DNA from: Mesorhizobium hawassense
GTDB lineage: Bacteria; Pseudomonadota; Alphaproteobacteria; Rhizobiales; Rhizobiaceae
DNA: 64,000 nucleotides
Direction: 5' to 3'
Assembly (NCBI RefSeq): GCF_003289945.1
Contig: NZ_QMBP01000011.1
Location: forward strand, 124,001 to 188,000
The notes below the pieces were generated by a model that worked only from the letters and a program-made list of their open reading frames with translations, was not told the DNA's origin and did no database searches. Shown here piece after piece: positions 10,522 to 18,071 of this stretch (its first letter is position 1; every line of letters begins with the position of its first letter). The translations under genes were made by a program, and so were the position numbers.

Positions 10522-11546
10522 GCCGCGCTCCGCATTCCAGGCATCGCGGTGCCTTCGGAGAATGTTTGCCGCAGTTCGACGACGACCTCAGCGGGATCGA
10601 ACGAGGTGAGGATACGCTTGCGCTGCCCAGCCGAAGCAAGCGGGGCATGGCGGTCGAGATACCAACCGAGATGTTTTCGCGCCTGGCGCAGGCCGCTTTC
10701 AATGCCGTAGAGCGAAAGCATGTCCTCATAGTGCGAGACGACGTAATCGGTTAACTCTTGCGGCGTTTGCGGAATGCCTTGTGTGTTTGTGCCGGCCGCG
10801 GCTGCGGCAATGCCGCCGGCAACCCAGGGAGCACCAAAATGCGCGCGGCCGATCATCACGGCGTCGGCGCCGGACTGTTGAAGGATTGTCTTGGCCTCCT
10901 CGGGTGATCTGACATCGCCATTGGCGACTACCGGGATCGACACCGCTTCCTTGACGCGCGCGATCGCGCGCCAATCGGCCTTGCCCTGATAGAACTGGCA
11001 GCGCGTGCGGCCATGCACGGTCACCATCCTGACGCCAGCCTGCTCGGCGCGGCGCGCCAGCATCGGCGCGTTGAGAGCGCCTTCGTCCCAGCCGAGCCGC
11101 ATCTTGACCGTCACCGGCACCGAGACGGCGCCGACCACAGCCTCGATCAGCGACAAAGCATGGTCGAGGTCGCGCATCAACGCCGAACCGGCACAGCCGC
11201 CGGTCACCTTCTTCGCCGGACAGCCCATATTGATGTCGATGATGTCGGCGCCCTCGCCCGCCGCGATTCGCGCGCCTTCGCCCATGTGCACCGCTTCGCG
11301 ACCGGCAAGCTGCACCATATGCACCGGCAGGCCGGAATGACGGATGCGCAGGTCGCAGCCTGTGCGCCCCTTGGCCAGCTCACCGCTAGCCACCATTTCC
11401 GACACGACCAGGCCCGCGCCATGCGCATGGGCACGGTGCCGGAACGGCTCATCGGTGATGCCCGACATCGGCGCCAGGAAGACGCGATTGCGGATTCTCA
11501 CGCCGCCGACATCGAGTGGCGATGCCAATGTGGTCAGTTCAGCCAT
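10518..11546 (-). CDS. dusB: tRNA-dihydrouridine synthase DusB (NifR3)
   Basis: DusB reduces uridine to dihydrouridine in the tRNA D-loop using FMN and NADPH. It was called nifR3 in rhizobia because of its place ahead of ntrBC. With the ATG at 11546 (MAELTTLASPLDVGG) it has 342 residues. Seen motifs are FLAPMSGITDEPFR near the N-terminus, INMGCPAKKVTGGCAGSAL with the catalytic cysteine, and VHGRTRCQFYQGKADW. The frame is open 21 codons further up, but that extension overlaps the regulatory inverted repeat and is unlike the family. It probably co-regulates with ntrBC through the upstream region. Confidence 0.95.
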   Translation of the reverse strand: MAELTTLASPLDVGGVRIRNRVFLAPMSGITDEPFRHRAHAHGAGLVVSEMVASGELAKGRTGCDLRIRHSGLPVHMVQLAGREAVHMGEGARIAAGEGADIIDINMGCPAKKVTGGCAGSALMRDLDHALSLIEAVVGAVSVPVTVKMRLGWDEGALNAPMLARRAEQAGVRMVTVHGRTRCQFYQGKADWRAIARVKEAVSIPVVANGDVRSPEEAKTILQQSGADAVMIGRAHFGAPWVAGGIAAAAAGTNTQGIPQTPQELTDYVVSHYEDMLSLYGIESGLRQARKHLGWYLDRHAPLASAGQRKRILTSFDPAEVVVELRQTFSEGTAMPGMRSAA

Positions 11547-11570
11547 GCACAAAAACCAAGCATATTCTAT

Positions 11571-11611
11571 CGTTGCACATTCTCTAGCCAGAAGTGTGGC
11601 ATTGTGCAACG
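11571..11611 (-). promoter_or_regulatory. Inverted repeat upstream of dusB-ntrBC
   Basis: CGTTGCACA (11571-11579) and TGTGCAACG (11603-11611) form a perfect 9-bp inverted repeat with 23 bp between, so the centres are about 32 bp or three helical turns apart. A further TGCAC sits at 11546 over the dusB start, in TGCACAAAAACCAAGCA, which has the TGC-N11-GCA spacing of NtrC sites. On the minus strand TTGCAC is followed after 17 bp by TAGAGA, a possible weak -35/-10. The layout would suit autoregulation of the dusB-ntrBC operon by NtrC, which is known in other proteobacteria, but binding here is inferred. Confidence 0.45.
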
Positions 11612-11671
11612 CGCAATGACGTCACATTAAGGCGCATTTTGGAAAAAGCTGGCCTTCGGCCATCACCCCGA

Positions 11672-11788
11672 CTAGAGCATGATGCCGAAAAGTGTGAGCG
11701 GTTTTCGGCCGACATCATGCTCTACTTCTTTGATTTAGAGACGGATTCAGATTTCAGGTCGAATCGACCTGAAATCATCCGGCTCTAG
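11672..11788. repeat. RIME-like double palindrome (rhizobial intergenic mosaic element)
   Basis: The 117-bp element is bounded by CTAGAG and CTCTAG. It contains two large palindromes. The first pairs AGAGCATGATG (11674-11684) with CATCATGCTCT (11713-11723) and has inner arms CCGAAAA/TTTTCGG. The second, 11750-11776, has perfect 13-bp arms of GATTTCAGGTCGA type around one base. This two-palindrome structure and the AGAGCATGATGCCGAAAA start match the RIME family of interspersed repeats in Rhizobiales. It ends 12 bp before the ispDF start codon, so ispDF transcripts starting above it would carry both hairpins in their leader. Confidence 0.85.
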
Positions 11789-11799
11789 GACCGATCGGA

Positions 11800-13026
11800 A
11801 TGAGCGAGGCAAGCGAAAAGCAAGCGGCTGACCCAAGCGGCGGGATCGGGGTGGTGATCGTCGCCGCCGGCCGTGGCGCGCGCGCTGGCCAAGCCGACGG
11901 TCCGAAGCAATATCAGCGCATCGGCGGCCGCGCCGTTATCGCCCATACGCTGGATATCTTCCTCTCCCACCCGATGATCGGCCCGGTGGTCGTCGCCATC
12001 CACGCCGACGATGCCGAGCTTTTGCAGCGCGCGGCTGGAGCGCATGGCGAACGTCTCATAACCGTCATCGGCGGCCCCTCGCGCCAAGCTTCCGTCCGGC
12101 TCGGCCTGCTGGCGCTGAAGGACCAGGCGCCCGGCAAGGTGCTGGTGCATGACGCCGTGCGTCCGTTCGTCGATGCAGGGCTGATCGACCGCACCATCGA
12201 AGCCATCGGCGAGCGCCAGGGCGCGCTGCCGGCGCTGCCCGTCGCCGACACGCTGAAGCGGGAATCGGCGACCGGCATGATCGACGAGACGGTGTCGAGG
12301 GCCGGCCTTCATGCCGCGCAGACGCCGCAGGGCTTTCCGTTCTGGCCGCTGCTTGCCGCGCATGAGAAGGCGCATCATTTGGGCAAGGCGGACTTTACCG
12401 ACGACGCGGCGATCGCCGAATGGGCGCATATTCCGGTCAAGATCGTTCCCGGATCGCCGGACAACGTCAAACTCACCTGGGCAAGGGATATTGCATTGGC
12501 CGACCAGCGGCTCTCGAGCGCGCAGCGCTTCCCGGACATTCGCACCGGCAATGGCTACGACGTGCACGCGTTCGAGCCTGGCGACCATGTCACGCTCTGC
12601 GGCGTCGCCATTCCCTACGAGCGAAAACTCTCCGGCCACTCGGACGCCGATGTCGGGCTGCATGCGCTGACCGATGCGCTGCTTGCCACCTGCGGCGCCG
12701 GCGATATCGGCACGCATTTCCCGCCCTCTGACCCGCAATGGAAGGGTGCTGCCTCTAAGATCTTCGTCGAGCACGCGGCAAAGCTGGTGCGCGAGCGCGG
12801 CGGGCGCATCGCCAATGCCGACATCACGCTGATCTGCGAGGCGCCGCGCGTCGGGCCGCATCGCGCGGCGATGACGGAAGCGCTTTCGGCGATGCTCGGC
12901 ATAGCGCCCGAGCGGATTTCGATCAAAGCGACGACCAACGAGAAGCTCGGCTTTGTCGGGCGCGGCGAAGGCATAGCGGCGATCGCCACGGCCAGCGTCG
13001 TCTATCCGGGCGAGGTGCCGGCATGA
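11800..13026 (+). CDS. ispDF: Bifunctional IspD/IspF (MEP pathway)
   Basis: This fused enzyme carries out two steps of the non-mevalonate isoprenoid pathway: MEP cytidylyltransferase (IspD) and MECDP synthase (IspF). IspD spans about 1-246, with VVIVAAGRGARAG near the N-terminus and VHDAVRPFVD. IspF begins at about 248 (RTGNGYDVHAFEPGDHV), followed by SGHSDADVGLHALTDALL with metal-binding residues and a C-terminal TTNEKLGFVGRGEGIAA. The fusion is characteristic of many alphaproteobacteria. The ribosome site before the ATG is weak, and the RIME-like element lies just upstream. The stop overlaps the next ATG (ATGA). Confidence 0.96.
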   Translation: MSEASEKQAADPSGGIGVVIVAAGRGARAGQADGPKQYQRIGGRAVIAHTLDIFLSHPMIGPVVVAIHADDAELLQRAAGAHGERLITVIGGPSRQASVRLGLLALKDQAPGKVLVHDAVRPFVDAGLIDRTIEAIGERQGALPALPVADTLKRESATGMIDETVSRAGLHAAQTPQGFPFWPLLAAHEKAHHLGKADFTDDAAIAEWAHIPVKIVPGSPDNVKLTWARDIALADQRLSSAQRFPDIRTGNGYDVHAFEPGDHVTLCGVAIPYERKLSGHSDADVGLHALTDALLATCGAGDIGTHFPPSDPQWKGAASKIFVEHAAKLVRERGGRIANADITLICEAPRVGPHRAAMTEALSAMLGIAPERISIKATTNEKLGFVGRGEGIAAIATASVVYPGEVPA

Positions 13027-13511
13027 GCAACGCTGAACTTGCAAACACCCTGCTGCAGGCCTGCCAGCAGCGCGGCATCATGCTGGCGACCGCCGAAAGC
13101 TGCACCGGCGGCCTGATCATCGCCGCGCTGACCGACATCGCCGGGTCTTCCGCCGTGATCGATCGCGGCTTCATCACCTATTCCAACGAAGCCAAGATGG
13201 AGATGCTCGGCGTCTCCACCGCCACGCTGGGCGCGCATGGCGCGGTCTCGCGCGAGACGGTGCTGGAGATGGCTGCCGGCGCGCTGGCGCATTCGCAAGC
13301 GAAGATCGCGCTTGCCGTCACAGGCATTGCCGGCCCCGGCGGTGGCTCGGCGGAAAAGCCGATCGGCCTTGTCTGGTTCGGGATTGCATTGGCCGGACAG
13401 CCGGTCGTCGCCGAACAGCAATTGTTTGGCCACAAGGGCCGCGAATTCATCCGGCACGAGACGGTGCGACACGCGCTGCAACTGGGATTGCGTGCGCTCG
13501 GCGAGCGTTAG
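13023..13511 (+). CDS. pncC: CinA C-terminal domain protein / nicotinamide-nucleotide amidase
   Basis: This stand-alone CinA C-terminal domain of 162 residues is equivalent to the NMN deamidase PncC, which returns NMN to nicotinic acid mononucleotide. Visible motifs are ATAESCTGGLIIAALTDIAGSS, VIDRGFITYSNEAKMEMLGV, VSRETVLEMAAGAL and AVTGIAGPGGGSAEKPIGLVW, all standard for the family. It overlaps ispDF by 4 bp and so is probably co-translated. Its stop overlaps the stop of the convergent ratA-like gene by 2 bp. The amidase role is inferred from the family. Confidence 0.9.
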   Translation: MSNAELANTLLQACQQRGIMLATAESCTGGLIIAALTDIAGSSAVIDRGFITYSNEAKMEMLGVSTATLGAHGAVSRETVLEMAAGALAHSQAKIALAVTGIAGPGGGSAEKPIGLVWFGIALAGQPVVAEQQLFGHKGREFIRHETVRHALQLGLRALGER

Positions 13512-13963
13512 GCCGGTTTTGCCGCGTAGATGACGTCGGCCCGTTTCTCGAAGGCTTCCGAGAACATGCGGAAGGCGCGATCGAACATCGTGCCCATGAC
13601 CGCGCCCAGGATGCGGCTCTTGAATTCGTAGTCGATGAAGAAATGCACTTCGCAGCCGCCGGTCGCGGGATCGAAGCGCCAGATGTTGCTGAGATATTTG
13701 AACGGCCCATCGATGTATTTGACGTCGATGGCTTTCTCGTCAGGCCTTAGCAGCACCTGCGTGGTAAAGGTCTCGCGGATCGCCTTGTAGCCGATGCTCA
13801 TGTCGGCAACCAGGATGGTGCGGCCGTCACGCTCCTTGCGCGAGCGCACGGTGAGCGATTCACAGAGCGGCAGGAATTGCGGGTAGGCCTCGATGTCCGC
13901 AACCAGCGCGAACATCTCTTCCGGCGTATGCGCGACGCGGCGTGTCGCCTCGAATTTCGGCAT
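13508..13963 (-). CDS. COQ10/RatA family START-like protein
   Basis: This 151-residue protein belongs to the polyketide cyclase/START superfamily. Its members bind coenzyme Q or related lipids (Coq10), and in E. coli the relative RatA was described as affecting ribosome association. Seen features are FEATRRVAHTPEEMFALVADIEAYPQFLPLC at the N-terminus, the central IDVKYIDGPFKYLSNIWRF, and DYEFKSRILGAVMGTMFDRAFRMFSEAFEKRA near the end, all classic for the family. It follows lipA by 6 bp and is probably in its operon. A lipid or quinone role fits an alphaproteobacterium better than a toxin role. Confidence 0.88.
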   Translation of the reverse strand: MPKFEATRRVAHTPEEMFALVADIEAYPQFLPLCESLTVRSRKERDGRTILVADMSIGYKAIRETFTTQVLLRPDEKAIDVKYIDGPFKYLSNIWRFDPATGGCEVHFFIDYEFKSRILGAVMGTMFDRAFRMFSEAFEKRADVIYAAKPA

Positions 13964-13969
13964 TGAAGG

Positions 13970-14935
13970 TCAGCTGGCCTTCTTGAGCTGCGCCTCGCGC
14001 GCGGCGCGCAGCCTGGCGAAATCCTCGCCGGCATGATGCGAGGAGCGCGTCAGCGGGCTCGATGCCACCAGCAGGAAGCCCTTGGTCTTGCCGACCGTTT
14101 CGTAGGATTTGAATTCGTCGGGTGGGATGAAGCGAATCACCGGATGATGCTTCTTCGACGGCTGCAGATACTGGCCGATGGTCATGAAGTCGACATTGGC
14201 CGACCGCAAATCGTCCATCAGCTGCAGCACCTCGTTCCGCTCCTCGCCGAGGCCGACCATGATGCCGGATTTGGTGAAGATCGACGGATCGAGCTCCTTG
14301 ACCCGCTGCAAGAGCCGGATCGAGTGGAAATAGCGGGCGCCGGGGCGAACCGTCAGGTAGTTCGACGGCACGGTTTCGAGATTGTGGTTGAAGACGTCGG
14401 GCTTGGCCTCGACGACGATCTCCAGCGCGCCGTCCTTGCGCAGGAAGTCGGGCGTCAGGATCTCGATCGTGGTCGACGGCGTCGCCGCGCGGATGGCGCG
14501 GATGACGTCGGCGAAATGCTGCGCACCGCCATCGGCGAGATCGTCACGGTCGACCGAGGTGATGACGACGTGGCTCAGCCCCATCTGCTTGACCGCGTGG
14601 GCGACCCGCGCGGGCTCATCGGGGTCGAGCGCGGTCGGGATACCGGTCGCGACATTGCAGAAGGCGCAAGCGCGCGTGCAGATCTCGCCCATGATCATGA
14701 AGGTGGCGTGCTTCTTGTCCCAGCATTCGCCGATATTCGGACAGCCGGCCTCCTCGCACACCGTCACCAGCTTGTGCGACTTCACGATCTCGCGCGTTTC
14801 GGCATAGCCCTTGGAAACCGGCGCCTTGACGCGGATCCAGTCGGGCTTGCGCAGCACTTCCTGGTCGGGCCTGTGCGCCTTCTCGGGATGCCGCGGGCGC
14901 GGCCGGTTGGCGATCGTGTCTACGACTGTGACCAT
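13970..14935 (-). CDS. lipA: Lipoyl synthase LipA
   Basis: LipA is a radical SAM enzyme that inserts two sulfurs into octanoyl groups on E2 and H proteins. The 321 residues include the auxiliary-cluster cysteines in VCEEAGCPNIGECW and the radical SAM motif CTRACAFCNV. The C-terminal RSSHHAGEDF has the conserved serine (RSS-H) that ligates the auxiliary cluster. Its product modifies the lipoyl domains of PdhB and PdhC encoded upstream in the same direction, which explains the cluster. A terminator-like hairpin lies between glsB and lipA, so lipA may have its own promoter. Confidence 0.97.
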   Translation of the reverse strand: MVTVVDTIANRPRPRHPEKAHRPDQEVLRKPDWIRVKAPVSKGYAETREIVKSHKLVTVCEEAGCPNIGECWDKKHATFMIMGEICTRACAFCNVATGIPTALDPDEPARVAHAVKQMGLSHVVITSVDRDDLADGGAQHFADVIRAIRAATPSTTIEILTPDFLRKDGALEIVVEAKPDVFNHNLETVPSNYLTVRPGARYFHSIRLLQRVKELDPSIFTKSGIMVGLGEERNEVLQLMDDLRSANVDFMTIGQYLQPSKKHHPVIRFIPPDEFKSYETVGKTKGFLLVASSPLTRSSHHAGEDFARLRAAREAQLKKAS

Positions 14936-15004
14936 CTCAAACCCTTCGCGGCCGCTATTTCAGCCGCCATCCTTCGTCATCTAGGACTTTTCGTGGCAAA
15001 GAAA

Positions 15005-15038
15005 AAGGCCGCGCCAGCGAATGCCGCCACGGCCGTTT
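15005..15038 (-). terminator. Possible rho-independent terminator after glsB
   Basis: On the minus strand a GC-rich hairpin with outer arms GGCCG and CGGCC ends in a run of five T. It lies downstream of the small membrane gene glsB and before lipA. The stem is short and imperfect, so termination would be partial. Confidence 0.45.
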
Positions 15039-15076
15039 TCGCATAGCGGCTTCGTTCAGCGACGCATTCGCGCGCC

Positions 15077-15334
15077 CTACCGGCGAACAAGCCGCCCTAC
15101 GAAGATCAGCAGGCAGGCACCGATGAAGCCGGTGATCAGATAGGCCACCCAGCCGACGCCGAACGACTGGATGTTGAGAGCCTGCAGGATCGCATTCAGC
15201 ACTATCGCGCCGACGATGCCCATGATGATGTTCATGAAGATGCCGGTGTTGCTCTTCATGACCATCTCGGCGAGCCAGCCCGCCAGGCCGCCGACGATGA
15301 TGGCTGCGATCCAACCGACGCCATTCAAATGCAT
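15077..15334 (-). CDS. GlsB/YeaQ/YmgE family stress-response membrane protein
   Basis: This small inner-membrane protein of 85 residues has about three hydrophobic helices rich in glycine. The signature GGLAGWLAEMVMKSNTG and the second repeat-like MGIVGAIVLNAILQAL, then YLITGFIGACLLIFVGRLVRR, match the transglycosylase-associated (GlsB/YeaQ) family. Members are often induced by stress; the molecular role is not known. It lies about 190 bp downstream of lpdA on the same strand, with a tandem repeat between them. Confidence 0.88.
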   Translation of the reverse strand: MHLNGVGWIAAIIVGGLAGWLAEMVMKSNTGIFMNIIMGIVGAIVLNAILQALNIQSFGVGWVAYLITGFIGACLLIFVGRLVRR

Positions 15335-15439
15335 ATGCCAGTTCCTCCTCGATCAGGTGAAAACGCATCCGGATACGAACTGCCTTGCCGTCAGGTTTCT
15401 CCGGCTGCCGCGTGTGAGTCTCGCCCGACCACGTTAGCA

Positions 15440-15529
15440 CGGATTGGGCGTCTATCACCGATTGGCGGTTTATCACCGATTGGTGATCTGTCACCCATTG
15501 GTGACCTATCACCGGTCGGTAACTTATCA
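15440..15529. repeat. Five-copy 18-bp tandem repeat touching the lpdA stop codon
   Basis: Five units of exactly 18 bp start at 15440, 15458, 15476, 15494 and 15512. Each follows roughly CCGATTGGTGATCTATCA. The last three bases of unit five (15527-15529) are the lpdA stop codon on the minus strand. Neighbouring units create small hairpins: ATCACC-GATT-GGTGAT (15472-15487) and GTCACC-CATT-GGTGAC (15490-15505). The two differ by a matched pair of changes that keeps the stem. The array is outside coding sequence and too short-period for CRISPR. Confidence 0.85.
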
Positions 15530-16975
15530 TGCGTTCAAAGCGCGGCCATAGGCGTCGAGCACACTCTCCTTCATCATCTCCGAGAGCGTCGGATGCGGGA
15601 AGATGGTGTGCATCAGCTCTTCCTCGGTCGTCTCCAGGTTCATCGCCACGACAAAACCCTGGATCAGCTCGGTCACCTCGGCGCCAACCATATGCGCGCC
15701 GAGCAGCTGCCCGGTTTTCTTGTCGAAGATGGTCTTGATGAAACCCTGGTCCTCGCCGAGCGCGATCGCCTTGCCGTTGGCGCCGAACTGGAAGCGGCCG
15801 ACGCGGATGTCCTTGCCTTCGGCCTTGGCCTTGGCCTCGGTCAGGCCGACGGAGGCGACCTGCGGATTGCAGTAAGTGCAGCCCGGAATCTTCAATTTGT
15901 CGGTGGCGTGAACGCCGGGGAAATTGGCTATTTTCTCGATGCAGACCACACCCTCGTGCTCGGCCTTGTGAGCAAGCATGGGCGGCCCCGCGACATCGCC
16001 GATGGCGTAGATGCCAGGCACGTTGGTCTTGCCATAGCCGTCGACGACGACGCAGCCGCGATCGGTTTTCACGCCGAGCGCCTCCAGGCCGAGATTTTCG
16101 ATGTTGCCCTGCACGCCGACGGCCGAGATCATGCGATCGGCGGTGATCTTCTCGACCTTGCCGTCCTTCATCTCGACATGCGCGGTGACCGAATTGGCGC
16201 CCTTTTCGACCTTGGTCACCTTGGCTTCGAGGATGATCTTCATCCCCTGCTTCTCGAACTGCTTCTGCGCGAATTTCGAGACCTCGGCGTCTTCGACCGG
16301 CATCACCGCCGGCAAGAGTTCGACGACGGTCACGTCGGCGCCCATGGTGCGGTAGAAGGAGGCGAATTCGATGCCGATGGCGCCGGAACCCATCACCAGC
16401 AGCGACGTCGGCATTTCCTTAGGCACCATCGCCTCGAAATAGGTCCAGATCAGCTTGCCGTCCGGCTCGATGCCGGGCAGAGCGCGCGGCCGGGCGCCGG
16501 TCGCGAGGATAATGTGCTTGGCGGAGTAGGTGCCCTCGCCCTTGACACCTTTCGGCACTGGCGGCTGGGGCTCCATGGCCTTCTTGGCGGTCTTGGAGAC
16601 GACGATCTCGCCGGGTTTGGAGAGCTTTGCCTCGCCCCAGATGACGTCGACCTTGTTTTTCTTCATCAGGAAGGCGACGCCGCCATTCAGCCTGAGCGAA
16701 ACCTTGCGCGAGCGGTCGACCACAGCGGCCGTGTCGGGGCTGACCTTGCCGCCTTCGAGCTTCAGGCCGTAATCCTTGAGGTGATCGGAATAATGCATGA
16801 TCTCGGCCGAGCGCAGCAGCGCCTTGGTCGGGATACAGCCCCAGTTGAGGCAGATGCCGCCAAGATGCTCGCGCTCCACGATCGCCGTCTTGAAGCCGAG
16901 CTGGGCTGAACGCACCGCCGTGACATAGCCGCCGGGGCCTGAGCCGATGATGATGACGTCGTAGGATTCAGCCAC
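15527..16975 (-). CDS. lpdA: Dihydrolipoyl dehydrogenase (PDH E3)
   Basis: LpdA is the FAD-dependent E3 subunit that reoxidises dihydrolipoyl groups and reduces NAD+. The 482 residues open with the FAD-binding YDVIIIGSGPGGYVTAVRSAQLG. The redox-active disulfide follows in GGICLNWGCIPTKAL, and an NAD-binding LLVMGSGAIGIEFASFY lies centrally. The C-terminal active-site region is IFPHPTLSEMMKE, with the catalytic histidine. It is in line with pdhABC, so it is the PDH-dedicated E3. The gene ends inside the 18-bp tandem repeat. Confidence 0.97.
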   Translation of the reverse strand: MAESYDVIIIGSGPGGYVTAVRSAQLGFKTAIVEREHLGGICLNWGCIPTKALLRSAEIMHYSDHLKDYGLKLEGGKVSPDTAAVVDRSRKVSLRLNGGVAFLMKKNKVDVIWGEAKLSKPGEIVVSKTAKKAMEPQPPVPKGVKGEGTYSAKHIILATGARPRALPGIEPDGKLIWTYFEAMVPKEMPTSLLVMGSGAIGIEFASFYRTMGADVTVVELLPAVMPVEDAEVSKFAQKQFEKQGMKIILEAKVTKVEKGANSVTAHVEMKDGKVEKITADRMISAVGVQGNIENLGLEALGVKTDRGCVVVDGYGKTNVPGIYAIGDVAGPPMLAHKAEHEGVVCIEKIANFPGVHATDKLKIPGCTYCNPQVASVGLTEAKAKAEGKDIRVGRFQFGANGKAIALGEDQGFIKTIFDKKTGQLLGAHMVGAEVTELIQGFVVAMNLETTEEELMHTIFPHPTLSEMMKESVLDAYGRALNA

Positions 16976-16997
16976 GGGGTTTTCTCCGGTTTTCTTT

Positions 16998-17636
16998 CTA
17001 GAGTTCCAGCATCACGCGCACGAGCGGCGCCAGCGCCCGCCCGATATGGCGGGTGTTTTCGGCATCGAGATGGACGCCGTCGAGCGGCGTGGTGGTGGCG
17101 ACGCTGCCTGCATCGAAGAAGCCGCAGCCGGCATCGTCGGCCAGCGCCGAATACTGCACCGCCAGCCGCTTCGAGGCGTCGTCGCCGCCGGCGAACATCT
17201 CCTTGAATTCGGCATTGTCGGTGCGCGAGACGGCAGGCGGCGAGACGAGAAGGATCTGCGGCGCCGGCCAGTCGAACGGGTAATCATGGCCGCGCACGAT
17301 ATCGATCAGGCGCTGCAAGCCCTGCTTGGCGGCGACCGGATTGCCGTGGATCCACGGCTTCATGTCGTTGGAGCCGAGCATGATGATGATCAGGTCGAGC
17401 GGCGCGTGGCTGGTCAGGATCGTCGGCAGCAAGCGGGCGCCGTTGCGGTCGGCGCCGGCCAGATGATCGTCGAATGCCGTTGTGCGGCCATTGAGGCCTT
17501 CGGCGATGACTTCGACTTCGCCGCCGAACGCGGCCTTCAGCGCGCTTGGCCAACGGTCTTCCAGCGCATGGCGGCCAAGGCTGGCGGCGTCGTAGCCCCA
17601 GGTCAAAGAGTCGCCATAGCAGAGAATTGTCTTCAC
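16998..17636 (-). CDS. SGNH/GDSL-type hydrolase (arylesterase-like)
   Basis: This 212-residue serine esterase of the SGNH superfamily begins MKTILCYGDSLTWGYD, with the nucleophile serine in GDSLTWG. It carries LNGRTT (block II glycine), IIIMLGSNDMK (block III asparagine) and DGVHLDAENTRHIG (block V Asp-x-x-His). There is no signal peptide, so it should be cytosolic; the substrate is unknown. It overlaps the upstream membrane-protein gene by 4 bp and lies between pdhC and lpdA, so it is probably co-expressed with the PDH complex without an obvious link to it. Confidence 0.88.
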   Translation of the reverse strand: MKTILCYGDSLTWGYDAASLGRHALEDRWPSALKAAFGGEVEVIAEGLNGRTTAFDDHLAGADRNGARLLPTILTSHAPLDLIIIMLGSNDMKPWIHGNPVAAKQGLQRLIDIVRGHDYPFDWPAPQILLVSPPAVSRTDNAEFKEMFAGGDDASKRLAVQYSALADDAGCGFFDAGSVATTTPLDGVHLDAENTRHIGRALAPLVRVMLEL

Positions 17637-18058
17637 GCGTTTGCCCCGCCTCTACCGAACTTGATCGCCGAGCGTTTGAGCCGCCAGCGCACGAACAACC
17701 ATTGCGCGACAATCGTCGCCGCGCCGGGCAGGATCAACCCGGCAATGATCGAAAGATCGCGCCCCGTCGACCGGTTCGCGCCCGGCTCCGCGAAGGTCCA
17801 GCCGGCGAGCACGACCAGCGCGATGCCGAATATGGCAAGCAGTCGCCACATTGTCCGGTCGGCCGCGCGGACCGGGTCGGAGCGGAACTGGGCCACGAAG
17901 AAGAAGATCGTCACCAGGACGGCCACGAGGGCCGTTGCCATGAAGACGATGATATATGTCTCGTCGGCACCGGTCGCGACCGCCAATTGCTGCGCGACCA
18001 CCCTGCCCAGGAACCCGGAAAGGATGAAGGCGAAAAGGCTGGTGAAGAATGCCCGCAC
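17633..18058 (-). CDS. Hypothetical membrane protein in the pdh operon
   Basis: I do not recognise the family of this 141-residue protein. It has about four hydrophobic segments: residues 3-20, 35-56, 70-87 and 103-125. The C-terminus is positively charged (WRLKRSAIKFGRGG). It lies 13 bp downstream of pdhC and overlaps the SGNH hydrolase gene, so it is cotranscribed with the PDH genes. A role in the PDH complex cannot be inferred. Confidence 0.75.
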   Translation of the reverse strand: MRAFFTSLFAFILSGFLGRVVAQQLAVATGADETYIIVFMATALVAVLVTIFFFVAQFRSDPVRAADRTMWRLLAIFGIALVVLAGWTFAEPGANRSTGRDLSIIAGLILPGAATIVAQWLFVRWRLKRSAIKFGRGGANA

Positions 18059-18071
18059 CGCCTTTTCCTTG

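Noticed and set aside
13508..13963. The ratA-like gene as a type II toxin
   Set aside because: There is no partner ratB-like gene beside it, and its place with lipA fits the COQ10-like lipid or quinone role better.
15440..15529. The tandem repeat as a CRISPR array
   Set aside because: Units are contiguous 18-mers without spacers and there are no cas genes.
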